Assembly (NCBI GenBank): GCA_043381765.1
Contig: JBHJMP010001233.1
Coordinates: 1 to 20,522, forward strand
From: Collodictyon triciliatum
Lineage: Eukaryota > CRuMs
DNA: 20,522 nt
Direction of reading: 5' to 3'
Part shown: positions 1-8,125 of the stretch, piece by piece
Layout: each line of letters opens with the position of its first letter
Position numbering within the stretch: the first letter of the stretch is position 1
The notes under the pieces: generated by a model
The model's database searches: none
Told to the model about the DNA's origin: nothing
Seen by the model: only the letters and a program-made list of their open reading frames with translations
Made by a program: the position numbers and the translations under genes

Positions 1-138
1 AAAACAAAAAACAAAAAAACAAAAAACAAAAAACAAAAAACAAAAAACAAAAAACAAAAAACAAAAACAAAAAACAAAAACAAAAACAAAAACAAAAACA
101 AAAACAAACACAAAAACAAAAAAACAAAAAAACAAAAA
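1..138. repeat. A/C-rich simple repeat (CAAAAAA)n at the left edge
   Basis: The first 138 bases are made only of A and C, in units of one C followed by five to seven A. Unit length drifts along the tract, as expected of slippage in a microsatellite. It starts at base 1, so the repeat continues outside the window or marks an assembly break. It ends at an ATTAG that could act as a 3' splice site. No coding content is visible. Confidence 0.9.
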
Positions 139-338
139 CATTAGCACCTTCTGCTCAGCACTATTGTAACCATCTGCCCATCCAGGAACATCAACAAAGA
201 CTATCGTTCTTCACGTGTCTGCGTTCAAATCGGTGTATGTGCGCTGCTGTCGGGCAACAGAAGGTTTGAAGACACTAGCTCACACAAGTTGCTGTTAGCT
301 GCACGGACCCCCTTGGGTTTCCCCACCAATACCAAAAG
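139..338 (+). other. upstream region / 5' UTR of the RNA polymerase gene, with a short open stretch
   Basis: This mixed-composition sequence lies between the edge repeat and the proposed ATG at 339, and probably holds the promoter and 5' leader of the RNA polymerase gene. No TATA box or initiator stands out. One frame is open from 143 to a TGA at 340-342 and follows an ATTAG at about 138-142, so it could be the last exon of an upstream gene. Evidence for that is weak and no family was recognised with confidence. Confidence 0.4.
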
Positions 339-387
339 ATGATCATGATCCGATTGGCTCCGTTGTTTGTCTCTTCGAGCCTGAAAA
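339..387 (+). CDS. POLRMT: RNA polymerase exon 1: start codon and mitochondrial presequence
   Basis: ATG at 339 opens sixteen codons, [16 protein letters not shown], followed by a strong donor GTGAGT at 388. The exon ends in phase 1. The only nearby acceptor of matching phase is the TAG at 838-840, which restores the frame of the long second exon and gives an Arg at the junction. The sequence is rich in Arg, Ser and hydrophobic residues and lacks acidic residues, as mitochondrial presequences do. It was found by reading, not by homology, so RNA evidence is needed. The fallback start is the ATG at 1035. Confidence 0.65.
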
Positions 388-2472
388 GTGAGTCCTCTTT
401 CTTGCTCTCCTTTTACTTATCTCACCACTTCTGCTTGTATATTTGCGCATAACCAGAAACAGGCGCATACGCACATAATTACCAAACTAAACATTAATAA
501 AACAAACCAAAATGAAAAACAACCAACATAAGAAATGCAAGAATCCCGAGATTCTCAAAGGAAACACAAACAAAAAACAAAAGAAACCCAAAAGAAACAC
601 AAATATAAACCAAAAGAACCCCAAAAGAACCCCAAAAGAACCCCAAAAGAACCCCAAAAGAAACCCAAAAGAAAACCAAAAGATTCTCAAAAGAAACACA
701 AATAAACCCAAAAGAAACCCAAAAGAAATCAAAGGAACCCCAAAAGAACCCCAAAAGAAAACCCAAGAAAACCCAAGAAAACCAAGATTGCTCCCGTACC
801 AGGCAGCCCGAGTCTGATGAATCTGGTGCATAATCTGTAGGACTGTATCACAACTCTGCAAAGTCTGCAAGTTTTCAATCGGCGCCACTCTCCAAGCGCT
901 ACTCCACCACCCAGCCGAGGTCTAGTTCTCCAAAAAGTAAACAGCCGCCTGAAGCCGATATTCTAAAATCATCAAAGTCAAATCCATACACACCACCGCA
1001 GACGGCCACAAATGTAAACTCGGCGCGGCTTTCCATGACATCGTCCAACCCTCTCGACCTTTTTCTGCCGACCCGTGGTCGCTTTCGAGAGACCCGTGAT
1101 TACTTCCTCCAACTTTTGCGAGCGCATCCATCCAGTCGCACATCATTTCAACCCAGGGGCATGCAGGCAAGTGAATCCCTGTCATCACCATCAACAACGA
1201 CCACAAGCAACCCAATTGTCGAGCGAATCAGCGCCCTTCAGGGTGTGTTTTCGGCTATGACGCAAAGCGTGTCTGAGAAGCTTCATCGGACTTTTGTTGC
1301 TGAGCCAAACATTCAAAACTTCCGCCGGTGGTTCCGGTACGAACTAAGCCGAGGTGCACCGATGGATTTGATTGGTATCTTGCAAAAGGCTAAGTCGCAC
1401 CGTCTTCCCCTCAACATCGAAGACTACAACCGCTTTCTTGCACACTGCCGCCCTCCACAGCTTCCTGTTCTGGCCAAAGCAGAGCAGATTGCGAGTGAGG
1501 TTGATGCGCCATCATTGGAACTCAGCCAACCGCAGGTGTCTTACTCTTCAGTGGTCAATCGCTACAAGCCCGGACAGGCCATTGCCATTTATCAATCCTT
1601 GCTGCGCGATGAGCTGGAACCCAATGTAAACACAATGTCCCATTTGGTTGCGGCCAGCCATAGTATTGATGAGTTGCAATATGCACGCAGCGTTATCTCT
1701 AGGCGGATGTTTGATTTGATTCGAAATCCAGAGTCGCTTGGTGAAGATAGGGTTTTATTTGGTATCTTTCCCGAGGAGAAGACCGCTTCTGCGTTGCGCA
1801 CTCTGCTGAATTATTACGACTCGCTGATGGACGATGTTGTTGTGCGCACGGCCGAGCAGGTGGAAGACCTTGATTTCGAGTTGCTTGCGCGCCACAACCG
1901 TAAAAGAAGCTATGTACAGCTGGCTCACGAGAGACGGTCAAGGGATGACAATCACCCGAAGGAGCCGTACTTTCAGGCAGAGACCGATGGAACGGTACCC
2001 TCGGAGGAGCAGAAGCACGTTCCACACAAGCATATTATCTCCAGCATTCTCAACAACCCTGAGGAATCTCCATTCTTCAAGCAGCTGCGTCTTGAAACAC
2101 AAGCCCTCGAAATTGCTGCATATCAGTACAGGGAAATGGTGCAGGACATGACGAAGCGCGGACAGGCAGCCAGCATACTGCCAGCAAACGACATCATCGC
2201 AACCTGGTTGGATCCGATGAAGGCTGAAATCGAAAATGAGCTGCAGAAAATCAACGATAAGATCTACGGCCTGGATAGACAGATATATGGCCCGTTTCTG
2301 GGGATGCTCTCACCAACGAAGCTTTCTACTATCACCATTCATGAGACCATCGGATGCGTCATGGCCGAAGGCGTGTTGGTGGGTTCCGCTCTGTGTTGTT
2401 CCTATTCCTTCCTCTTTGGTACTGTCTGGGCCGCATTTTTCCTGCCCATCACAGTTTCTTCCCTTTGGGTTC

Positions 2473-2511
<39 letters not shown>

Positions 2512-5500
2512 TGATGTTCTGAATTCCCTGAAACGGTCTATCTTTTGCATCATGCTCCTATATATTTAACACGAAAAAGTTGCAAGAAAGAGAGGTCATA
2601 CCATTTATATTTTCTTTTGTAACAGGGCGTCAAGATGGTCAAAGCATGCATCGCTGTTGGCCGTGCAGTTCAGCTTGAAATCGGCACAAAGATTATGAAG
2701 GACAAAAGAAAGGACAAAATTTCTGTTCCGAGCAGTGTCAGTGCTTTGAAGCAATTAGGCTCCAAGAATGTTGGTGAGTTTGCTCCGACCATATGGGCCA
2801 AAGCCATTCAGGCCAAGCTGGGAGCCTGCTTGATAAGTCTCCTTCTGAGATGTGCTGATTTCAACGATGAAACGGGGACTCGCGTAAAGGCCTTCCGACA
2901 CTACTACCACTTCAACTCTATGAGGAGGACCGGGCGGCTGACATGTCACAAGAGTCTGTGGGAGAAGTTTTCTCAAGGATTTGAATACCAGGTAAGAATA
3001 TATGGTGTTGTTTGACATTCCGTCATCTCCGTTGGTCGCACGGCTTTCTCAGAATATAATTCTAGTTTTTTCTCTTTTTTTCTTCTCTCTCATCCATTCT
3101 TTGTAATCCCTCCGACTTACCTATTACACCACTGCACTAATTACAATCAGTTACGTATATAATTTACATTTTTATTATTAAAAGAAATATGAAAACAATA
3201 CATCACACCTGGAAGAATCTTAATGAAATTTCCCTCCCTCCTATTTCACCTTTTCCTTCTCTCTCTCTGCGAACATGGTCTTGCCTCTCACACAATAGGA
3301 AGCACTTCATCCGATATTTTTGCCCATGGTTGTCGAGCCGAAGCCTTGGAGCCACGTGAACAACGGCTCATACCTGACCCTCAGAACACCAGTAATGCGC
3401 TGCCGCGGCTCTCGCGCACAAATCCAGGAGTTGCGGACTTCCGATCTATCCAGACTGCACCTTGGACTCAGCATTCTGGGCAAAACAGCGTGGAAGGTCA
3501 ACGAACCTGTCTTTGAGGTCATTGAGCATCTGTGGAATAACGGAGGTGGTATAGCCGACCTTCCACCCCGCCAGAACTACGTGATTCCGCCCGAGCCTGA
3601 AAACTTTGCATCCATGTCTTTTGAGGAAAGACGGACGTTCATGTCCACAAAGAATCGGGTGGATCAAATGAACCGCGACCTGCACTCTAATCGCAGTGGA
3701 ATCCTCGTGAGACTGAAAGTGGCTCGAGAATTCATCGGCACGAAGATGTACTTCCCACACAACGTGGACTTTCGTGGACGGGCTTATCCACTCCCCCCGC
3801 ACTTGAACCACCTGGGGCCTGACGTTTGTCGTGGAATGTTGCTCTTTGCAGACGGAAAGCCACTCGGGCAGGAAGGTCTGCGCTGGATCAAAATCCATCT
3901 GGCCAATCTCTGTGGGAAGGACAAGCTGTCTTTTGACGACCGAGTAACATATGTGGAGAAGAACATGGATAACATCCTTGACTCTGCTGAACGACCTTTG
4001 GATGGAAACCGCTGGTGGTTGAGCACAGACTCTCCGTTCCAGGTTCTTGCGGCGTGCATTGATTTGAAAGGTGCTCTGTCTCATACAAACCCAGAAGACT
4101 ATATCTCGTACTTGCCTATTCACCAAGTAAGTTTCCACCCAAAAATAGCACGAGTCCTCTCTTTCTCTTCTCAGCATCATCATTTATTTATTAATTAATT
4201 AATTTCTCTGTTTGCACGTCTTTACTTACCGCTCCAACGGCGACTGCACCATTTCAAATAACCTTTTTTTTTCTCCAAATAATTCACGCCGCAGCCTAAC
4301 AATTGAGATTTTTCCCTCTTTACTTTCTTATTTTTCTCAACGTGTCATGTCATGAACTTCATGAGAAGATGTGGTTCTTACTTTTGTTTTCCATCCAACT
4401 TTATCAGGACGGCTCATGCAATGGTCTCCAGCATTATGCTGCGCTTGGACGCGACTACCGCGGTGGTCTTCAAGTCGGACTTGTGCCGACCGGTACACCT
4501 CAGGATGTTTATCAGGTTTGCACCAATGTCAGCCACTCTTCCACCGCTTCGGAGCCACTGGCCTGCATTATTTTTTGTTTCGACACACTTTGCGACGATT
4601 AGATTAATCTTTTTTATTTTAAAAAAAGAAATATATCAAGAAAAAAAAAGTAACAAGATAACAACACCAATAAAATATTGAGCGAAATCGATCACCCGAT
4701 AAGACATTCCGGTAAGTTATTCAAACCCACCCCGCCTCCAGGTTGTGGCAGACTCGCTGAACGACCGAATCATCAAAATGTCTGAGCGAGGCCTGCCGAC
4801 AGCAATGCTGCTGAACGGCAAGGTGGAGCGCAAGATTGTCAAGCAGACGGTGATGACAAGCGTCTACGGAGTCACGTACATCGGGGCGCGTCGGCAGCTC
4901 CAGAACCGACTGGAGGAGCGCGGAGACATCCCTGAGGACAAGCTGTACTACTGCGCATGTTTCCTTGCACGCCACACGCTGGAGGCTTTGGGCGAGTCCT
5001 TCATCGGCGCGAAGCTGACTATGGAGTGGCTTGCCCAGTGCGCGCGGTTGATTGCATCGACAGGCCGCCCAGTTTCGTGGGTGACTCCGCTCGGCATCCC
5101 GATTGTCCAGCCGTACCGCAAGTCCAGCAGCGTCCAGGTCAAGACGACACTGCAGCATTTGGTCCTTGCCTCGCACAACGACGACTCGCCCATCATGGCT
5201 GGGCAGCAGAGAACCGCATTCCCGCCAAACTTCATCCACTCGCTGGATTCCACACACATGTTTATGACCGCCATAGAGTGTGACCGCCAGAACGTGGCCT
5301 TTGCGGCTGTCCACGACTCGTTCTGGACTCACGCAGGAACAACAAGCACCATGAACTCCATCCTGCGTGACCAGTTCATTCGCCTCCACACGGACGATAT
5401 TCTGCACGACCTGCGGAACCAGTTCATCGCCCTCCATCCAGATATCTCCTTCCCGGACGTCCCGCCTCGAGGCGACCTGAATCTTGAAATCATCCGCGAC

Positions 5501-5521
5501 AGTCCGTACTTTTTTGACTAG
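339..5521 (+). CDS. POLRMT: mitochondrial DNA-directed RNA polymerase, single-subunit T7-like (six exons)
   Basis: This enzyme transcribes the mitochondrial genome and belongs to the phage T7-like family that includes yeast Rpo41 and human POLRMT. My exon join is 339-387, 841-2372, 2626-2991, 3299-4126, 4408-4515 and 4742-5521: 3,663 nt, 1,220 residues, stop TAG. Introns are GT-AG and every phase agrees. The N-terminus looks like a mitochondrial presequence. A pentatricopeptide-like segment lies near residues 249-284. The catalytic domain shows FRGRAYPL (807-814), motif [13 protein letters not shown] (926-937, catalytic Asp926), motif B with [14 protein letters not shown] (991-1004) and motif C HDSFWTH (Asp1153), and it ends in a family-typical SPYFFD. 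Length is close to animal and fungal homologues and all catalytic residues seen are intact, so the gene looks functional. Uncertain points are exon 1 and the exon 2 donor (2373, or 2379 giving two extra codons). A plastid homologue cannot be excluded but nothing suggests one. Confidence 0.93.
578..785. repeat. 11-bp minisatellite, CCCCAAAAGAA type, in intron 1 of the RNA polymerase gene
   Basis: Within the intron at 388-840 the sequence is a degenerate tandem array of AAAAGAACCCC-like units. The most regular part has CCCC at 619-622, 630-633, 641-644 and 652-655, an exact 11-bp period, with a second pair at 738-741 and 749-752. Elsewhere units degrade to CCC or CC and to unit lengths of 9-11. 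Long open frames in this array on either strand are translated repeat, not genes. Confidence 0.9.
841..2372 (+). CDS. POLRMT: RNA polymerase exon 2: presequence end, N-terminal and PPR-like domain
   Basis: The frame is open from 834 to 2477. The part from 841 to 1034, upstream of the first in-frame ATG in this exon (1035), still looks coding (Ser/Thr/Pro/Lys-rich, including SKRYSTT), which is why I extend the gene upstream. Residues about 249-284 of the spliced protein resemble one pentatricopeptide repeat, as expected for the N-terminal domain of mitochondrial polymerases. The exon ends in the conserved segment [17 protein letters not shown]. The donor is GTGTTG at 2373, which gives EGGVKMV across the junction; GTGGGT at 2379 is a better consensus and would add Val-Leu. 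The dynein gene also uses a GTGTTG donor (12747). Confidence 0.85.
2476..2509 (+). repeat. 34-nt poly-A run in RNA polymerase intron 2
   Basis: There are thirty-four uninterrupted A between TCTCT and CTTG, inside the intron at 2373-2625. It lies directly after an in-frame TAA (2475-2477), so a gene caller that ignores the intron would read a truncated protein ending there. It is probably a simple microsatellite; I see no target-site duplication that would suggest a retroposed copy. Confidence 0.9.
2626..2991 (+). CDS. POLRMT: RNA polymerase exon 3
   Basis: Acceptor AACAG ends at 2625 and donor GTAAGA starts at 2992, both phase 0. The exon encodes 122 residues, including [19 protein letters not shown], which aligns with the segment before the catalytic core in fungal homologues (GxxxxxAxISVGKAIExE). 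It ends in SQGFEYQ. Confidence 0.88.
3299..4126 (+). CDS. POLRMT: RNA polymerase exon 4: start of the catalytic core
   Basis: The acceptor is CAATAG at 3293-3298; the preceding in-frame TAG rules out an earlier exon start. The exon reads [17 protein letters not shown], the family signature MLVEPKPW, then [26 protein letters not shown] (template and substrate contacts) and [20 protein letters not shown]. It ends at HQ immediately before motif A, with donor GTAAGT at 4127, phase 0. Confidence 0.92.
4408..4515 (+). CDS. POLRMT: RNA polymerase exon 5: motif A
   Basis: This 36-codon exon begins exactly at motif [17 protein letters not shown], whose Asp coordinates a catalytic magnesium in this family. 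It ends at PQDVYQ. The acceptor is TTATCAG. The donor GTTTGC is weak, but it is the only position that joins in frame to the next conserved block ([10 protein letters not shown]). Confidence 0.9.
4742..5521 (+). CDS. POLRMT: RNA polymerase exon 6: motifs B and C, C-terminus
   Basis: The exon starts after CCTCCAG at 4741. It carries motif B ([20 protein letters not shown]), the [13 protein letters not shown] block, motif C ([10 protein letters not shown]) and the terminal SPYFFD before TAG at 5519-5521. It is visibly GC-richer than the dynein exons. A long open frame on the opposite strand (4721-5572) is a shadow of this conserved exon. Confidence 0.94.
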   Translation, partial: VVADSLNDRIIKMSERGLPTAMLLNGKVERKIVKQTVMTSVYGVTYIGARRQLQNRLEERGDIPEDKLYYCACFLARHTLEALGESFIGAKLTMEWLAQCARLIASTGRPVSWVTPLGIPIVQPYRKSSSVQVKTTLQHLVLASHNDDSPIMAGQQRTAFPPNFIHSLDSTHMFMTAIECDRQNVAFAAVHDSFWTHAGTTSTMNSILRDQFIRLHTDDILHDLRNQFIALHPDISFPDVPPRGDLNLEIIRDSPYFFD

Positions 5522-6016
5522 GAATTGATGACATGTAGGCGCGTGGCTTCGTCTCCCTGATTTTTTCCTCATTTTTTTTTCTTCACCACCAAACAGAGAA
5601 TCTTGTCCCTTTTGCCTTTCATGTCAAAGACACAACCCGTCTAATTTCACCACAAACAGCACCGATTTCTTTCTTCCCTCTGTCAAACTCCCCCTTCCTT
5701 TCTGTATTCCAAAGAAAATAAAACCAAAAATCATATGTGCGCGAGAATCAAACAACGTAATCCAAAGACGAAAAATATCAAGATACAGGTTCTTGCGGTG
5801 TCATGCCATATAGGATGTGTCCGTTGCAAATCCAAATCCGTCCATCTAATCCCATAATGGAGATAGATTGGTTTGGGTTTGATCTTGCGTTTTTTTTTCT
5901 GATGCGTTGTGGATGACGCATTATGTTTGATCGTGGCGCGGCTCGCTGAGCGAAGGAGGATTCTGGCGGTGGCGAAGACGGTGTGTGCTCAACATTTTCA
6001 ACAACAGGAAAGAAAT
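5522..6016. other. RNA polymerase 3' UTR and intergenic region
   Basis: After the stop the sequence is pyrimidine-rich to about 5710, then A-rich with a candidate poly(A) signal at 5717-5722. From 5903 a GC-richer stretch is open in the + frame that leads into the small gene's ATG at 6017, and is probably its 5' leader. A minus-strand frame (5778-6032) is open over the same bases but shows no recognisable domain. No RNA gene was seen. Confidence 0.6.
5717..5722 (+). terminator. candidate poly(A) signal AATAAA of the RNA polymerase gene
   Basis: A canonical AATAAA lies 196 nt after the stop codon, in an A-rich context following a pyrimidine-rich 3' UTR. Whether this organism uses AATAAA is unknown. 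Confidence 0.35.
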
Positions 6017-6661
6017 ATGAGTCAAACTCCAAAGTCCCACGACCTGAGGGAAGCCAACTTTCCCAAGGAATTCTTGGTTTGTGCTTTATTTGCTGTTTTT
6101 TTTTTTTGCTTTCTTATTTTATTTTCGTTTTTACTTTTTGTGTTTTTTTTTTCTTTATTCGAGCAAATATGGTCGAGTTCTGTTCGAAAACGTGCGAAAA
6201 TAAAATAGAGTGCGATGGATGAATCTGAGAAACATCTGCTGGGCAGTGTAATCAAAGGATATTCCAAGCTTCGGAATGACGTGATAAGCCAGCAACAGTC
6301 AGTAGAGAGTGCAATCACAAGAGAGGTGACTTGAACTTACATCAGCTTTGCATAGCACAAAGAATTCTTCTCTTTTACAAATGCATCTCACATCACCTAA
6401 AAGATACATCTTAGTCATCTGGCATTGTTCATTCACCGGTCAACATATATGGGTGTGAGTTAATGTCGAACACAGAAACAGGCCCATCTTATCCACCTCC
6501 CCGCACAATAGCAAATGCCGCCTGATCCCACATCCGTCGAGTATGTCGAGAAACATTTCCACAGACCAACAACCTCCCATCAAAAACCACCCAGAATACA
6601 TATTCCAGCGGCTTTGCGCAATCTCGATTCTGACGGTTCGTCAAAGCGATTTACACTTTAA
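6017..6661 (+). CDS. putative small protein, 108 aa, three exons, function unknown
   Basis: I do not recognise this gene. Proposed exons are 6017-6076, 6209-6325 and 6512-6661, all joined in phase 0, with donors GTTTGT and GTGACT and acceptors AATAG and AATAG; the stop is TAA. The alternative acceptor AAACAG at about 6481 runs into an in-frame TAG, so 6511/6512 is the only workable junction. The protein starts MSQTPKSHDLREANFPKEFL. It continues with a charged, probably helical middle (EKHLLGSVIKGYSKLRNDV, then ISQQQSVESAITRE) and ends in a Pro/His/Lys-rich tail (VEKHFHRPTTSHQKPPRIH, then IPAALRNL). There is no signal peptide or membrane segment. It lies 495 nt after the polymerase stop and 242 nt before the proposed dynein start. 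Support comes from frame consistency and amino acid composition only. Upstream exons could exist, because the frame is open back to 5903. Confidence 0.5.
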
Positions 6662-6903
6662 GATTCCGAACCAACTCTTTTGTTGTGCACCAGCACGGCC
6701 CTGGCCCCTGATATTGTTGCATTCCGTTTAAAGATAAAATCCTAGTTTACCCAAAAAAAAAAAAAAGAAAAAGGGGGAGCTATTTCAAGAAGTGCTCGAT
6801 ATCGCTCTATTTACATAACTGACCTTTTCCTGCTCTCTTCGTCTCAATTTTTCGCTCCTCAAACCCCTTTCTAGGCCCGCAATCGATGGTAGGATATCAG
6901 AAC
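6662..6903. other. intergenic region between the small gene and the dynein gene
   Basis: This stretch has AT-rich and pyrimidine-rich segments, with an A-rich run at about 6752-6770 and a CT-rich run at about 6820-6885 just before the proposed dynein start. It probably contains the 3' end of the small gene and the dynein promoter. No defined promoter motif or RNA gene was seen. Confidence 0.5.
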
Positions 6904-7563
6904 ATGAGGTCATCAAAGCCGAGCTCGATGGTGGGCTCTGGTTCAATTAAGTAGCCATCTTTCTCATAGGGAACTAATCTCATATTCTACACACAATACT
7001 ACATAAACCATAGAATTGAGGCAACTTTTACGTTGGTTGTGTAAATTCGTGTTCTTGGGTACTTAAAATTGGGGGCATATACCTCTCTATTATAGAAATT
7101 CAGTCTCGTTATCATCACTGGGGCAAGAACGAGCATCCAGTGCTCCACGGCCTCGCTCAGGCGACTCCACCATGTCTATAAGGAGCGTGCGTTCTGTATT
7201 CCAAGCTCGGCAAGAGGACCGATCCAAATCGCCCGCTCTTCCCAAACCAAGAACACCAATCTTAGAGCAGGATGCCAACCTGCTTTTTAGCAGCCGAACA
7301 CTAAGTCAGAGGCCAAACAGTCCCAACTCTATCATCCTTCTCACCAAAAGCCCTGAAAAAGGTTAACCACCTACCATCTATTCCCATATTCGTGTCTTTT
7401 CTAGAGATTGGGTATTTAGTTTTCTCCGATGTGTTTGATTTTGTACAACACGATATTATTCGACTCACGAACATTCTCCAAAATTACCAAAAAGCTCAAA
7501 AAATAAGAATTAAATTTTTTTATAAATAAATCTGTGATATTCACTCCTTTTCTTTTTGTCTAT

Positions 7564-7638
<75 letters not shown>

Positions 7639-8125
7639 TTATTTTCATTCTGTTTGTTAGACGAAAAGTCAACATGGAAAGATGTTCGACCAGGTTTTGC
7701 ACCCGGACCGAACTTTCGTGTCGCAAACAAGTCACAAAAGCCACGCTTTCATGGTCCAATAGGGACTGCACCTTCTCATTTCCCAAACCCACCTCCCAAA
7801 CCCGCCAATCTCGTGCATCAGGATATTGCTCCGACCGATAGGATTGCCACCAATTATTCTCCTTACACCAAAGATATCACTCCTCGTAAAATTCGGATTG
7901 GAAGTTAGTATTTGAAAATAACACTCTCCCTTTTATACAATTTTAATTCATACTTGTCTAATTGTAATAATTATATTCAGTCATCTTTGTCAACATATTT
8001 TGTGGATAGCACGTACTTCAGCTTTATTTTCTCTATAATTCTTAAATCATAGGCCGACCTTCATCTGCGTCCACAACTTTCCAACTGGAAACACATTCGT
8101 TCATCACTCGGTCTCCCTCCTCTGG
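6904..8125 (+). CDS. dynein exons 1-4: Ser/Pro/Arg-rich N-terminal extension
   Basis: Four short exons encode about 210 residues without a recognised domain. They are rich in Ser, Pro, Arg and Lys (for example [26 protein letters not shown] and [14 protein letters not shown]), so probably disordered. Exon 1 ([16 protein letters not shown], donor GTAGCC) is supported only by phase and composition. Exon 2 is open and coding-like from 7096, well upstream of its first ATG at 7172, which sits in a good context (CCACCATG) and could be the real start. Exon 3 begins after the TTTA repeat intron. The segment precedes the conserved dynein tail and probably serves attachment to the axoneme or regulation; that is inference. 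Confidence 0.7.

Noticed and set aside
617-757. CCCCAAAA blocks resembling spirotrich ciliate telomere repeats
   Set aside because: The true unit is 11 bp with GAA in between, it is internal to an intron, and it is degenerate; telomeric arrays would be exact 8-mers at an end.
487-888. Long minus-strand frames rich in Phe/Gly/Leu/Trp, and a Lys/Pro/Asn-rich plus-strand frame
   Set aside because: They are translations of the CCCCAAAAGAA minisatellite in an intron; an 11-bp repeat keeps all frames open and gives periodic peptides.
3446-4183. 245-codon minus-strand frame
   Set aside because: Antisense to polymerase exon 4, whose plus-strand product is clearly conserved; no domain is visible in the antisense product.
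4721-5572. 283-codon minus-strand frame
   Set aside because: Shadow of polymerase exon 6, a GC-rich conserved exon; its Val/Arg/His/Cys-rich composition is typical of antisense translation.
7534-7660. Hydrophobic Leu-Phe-Ile-Tyr repeat that looks like a membrane segment before exon 3
   Set aside because: It is read from the (TTTA)20 repeat in the intron; the true exon starts at 7661 after TTGTTAG.
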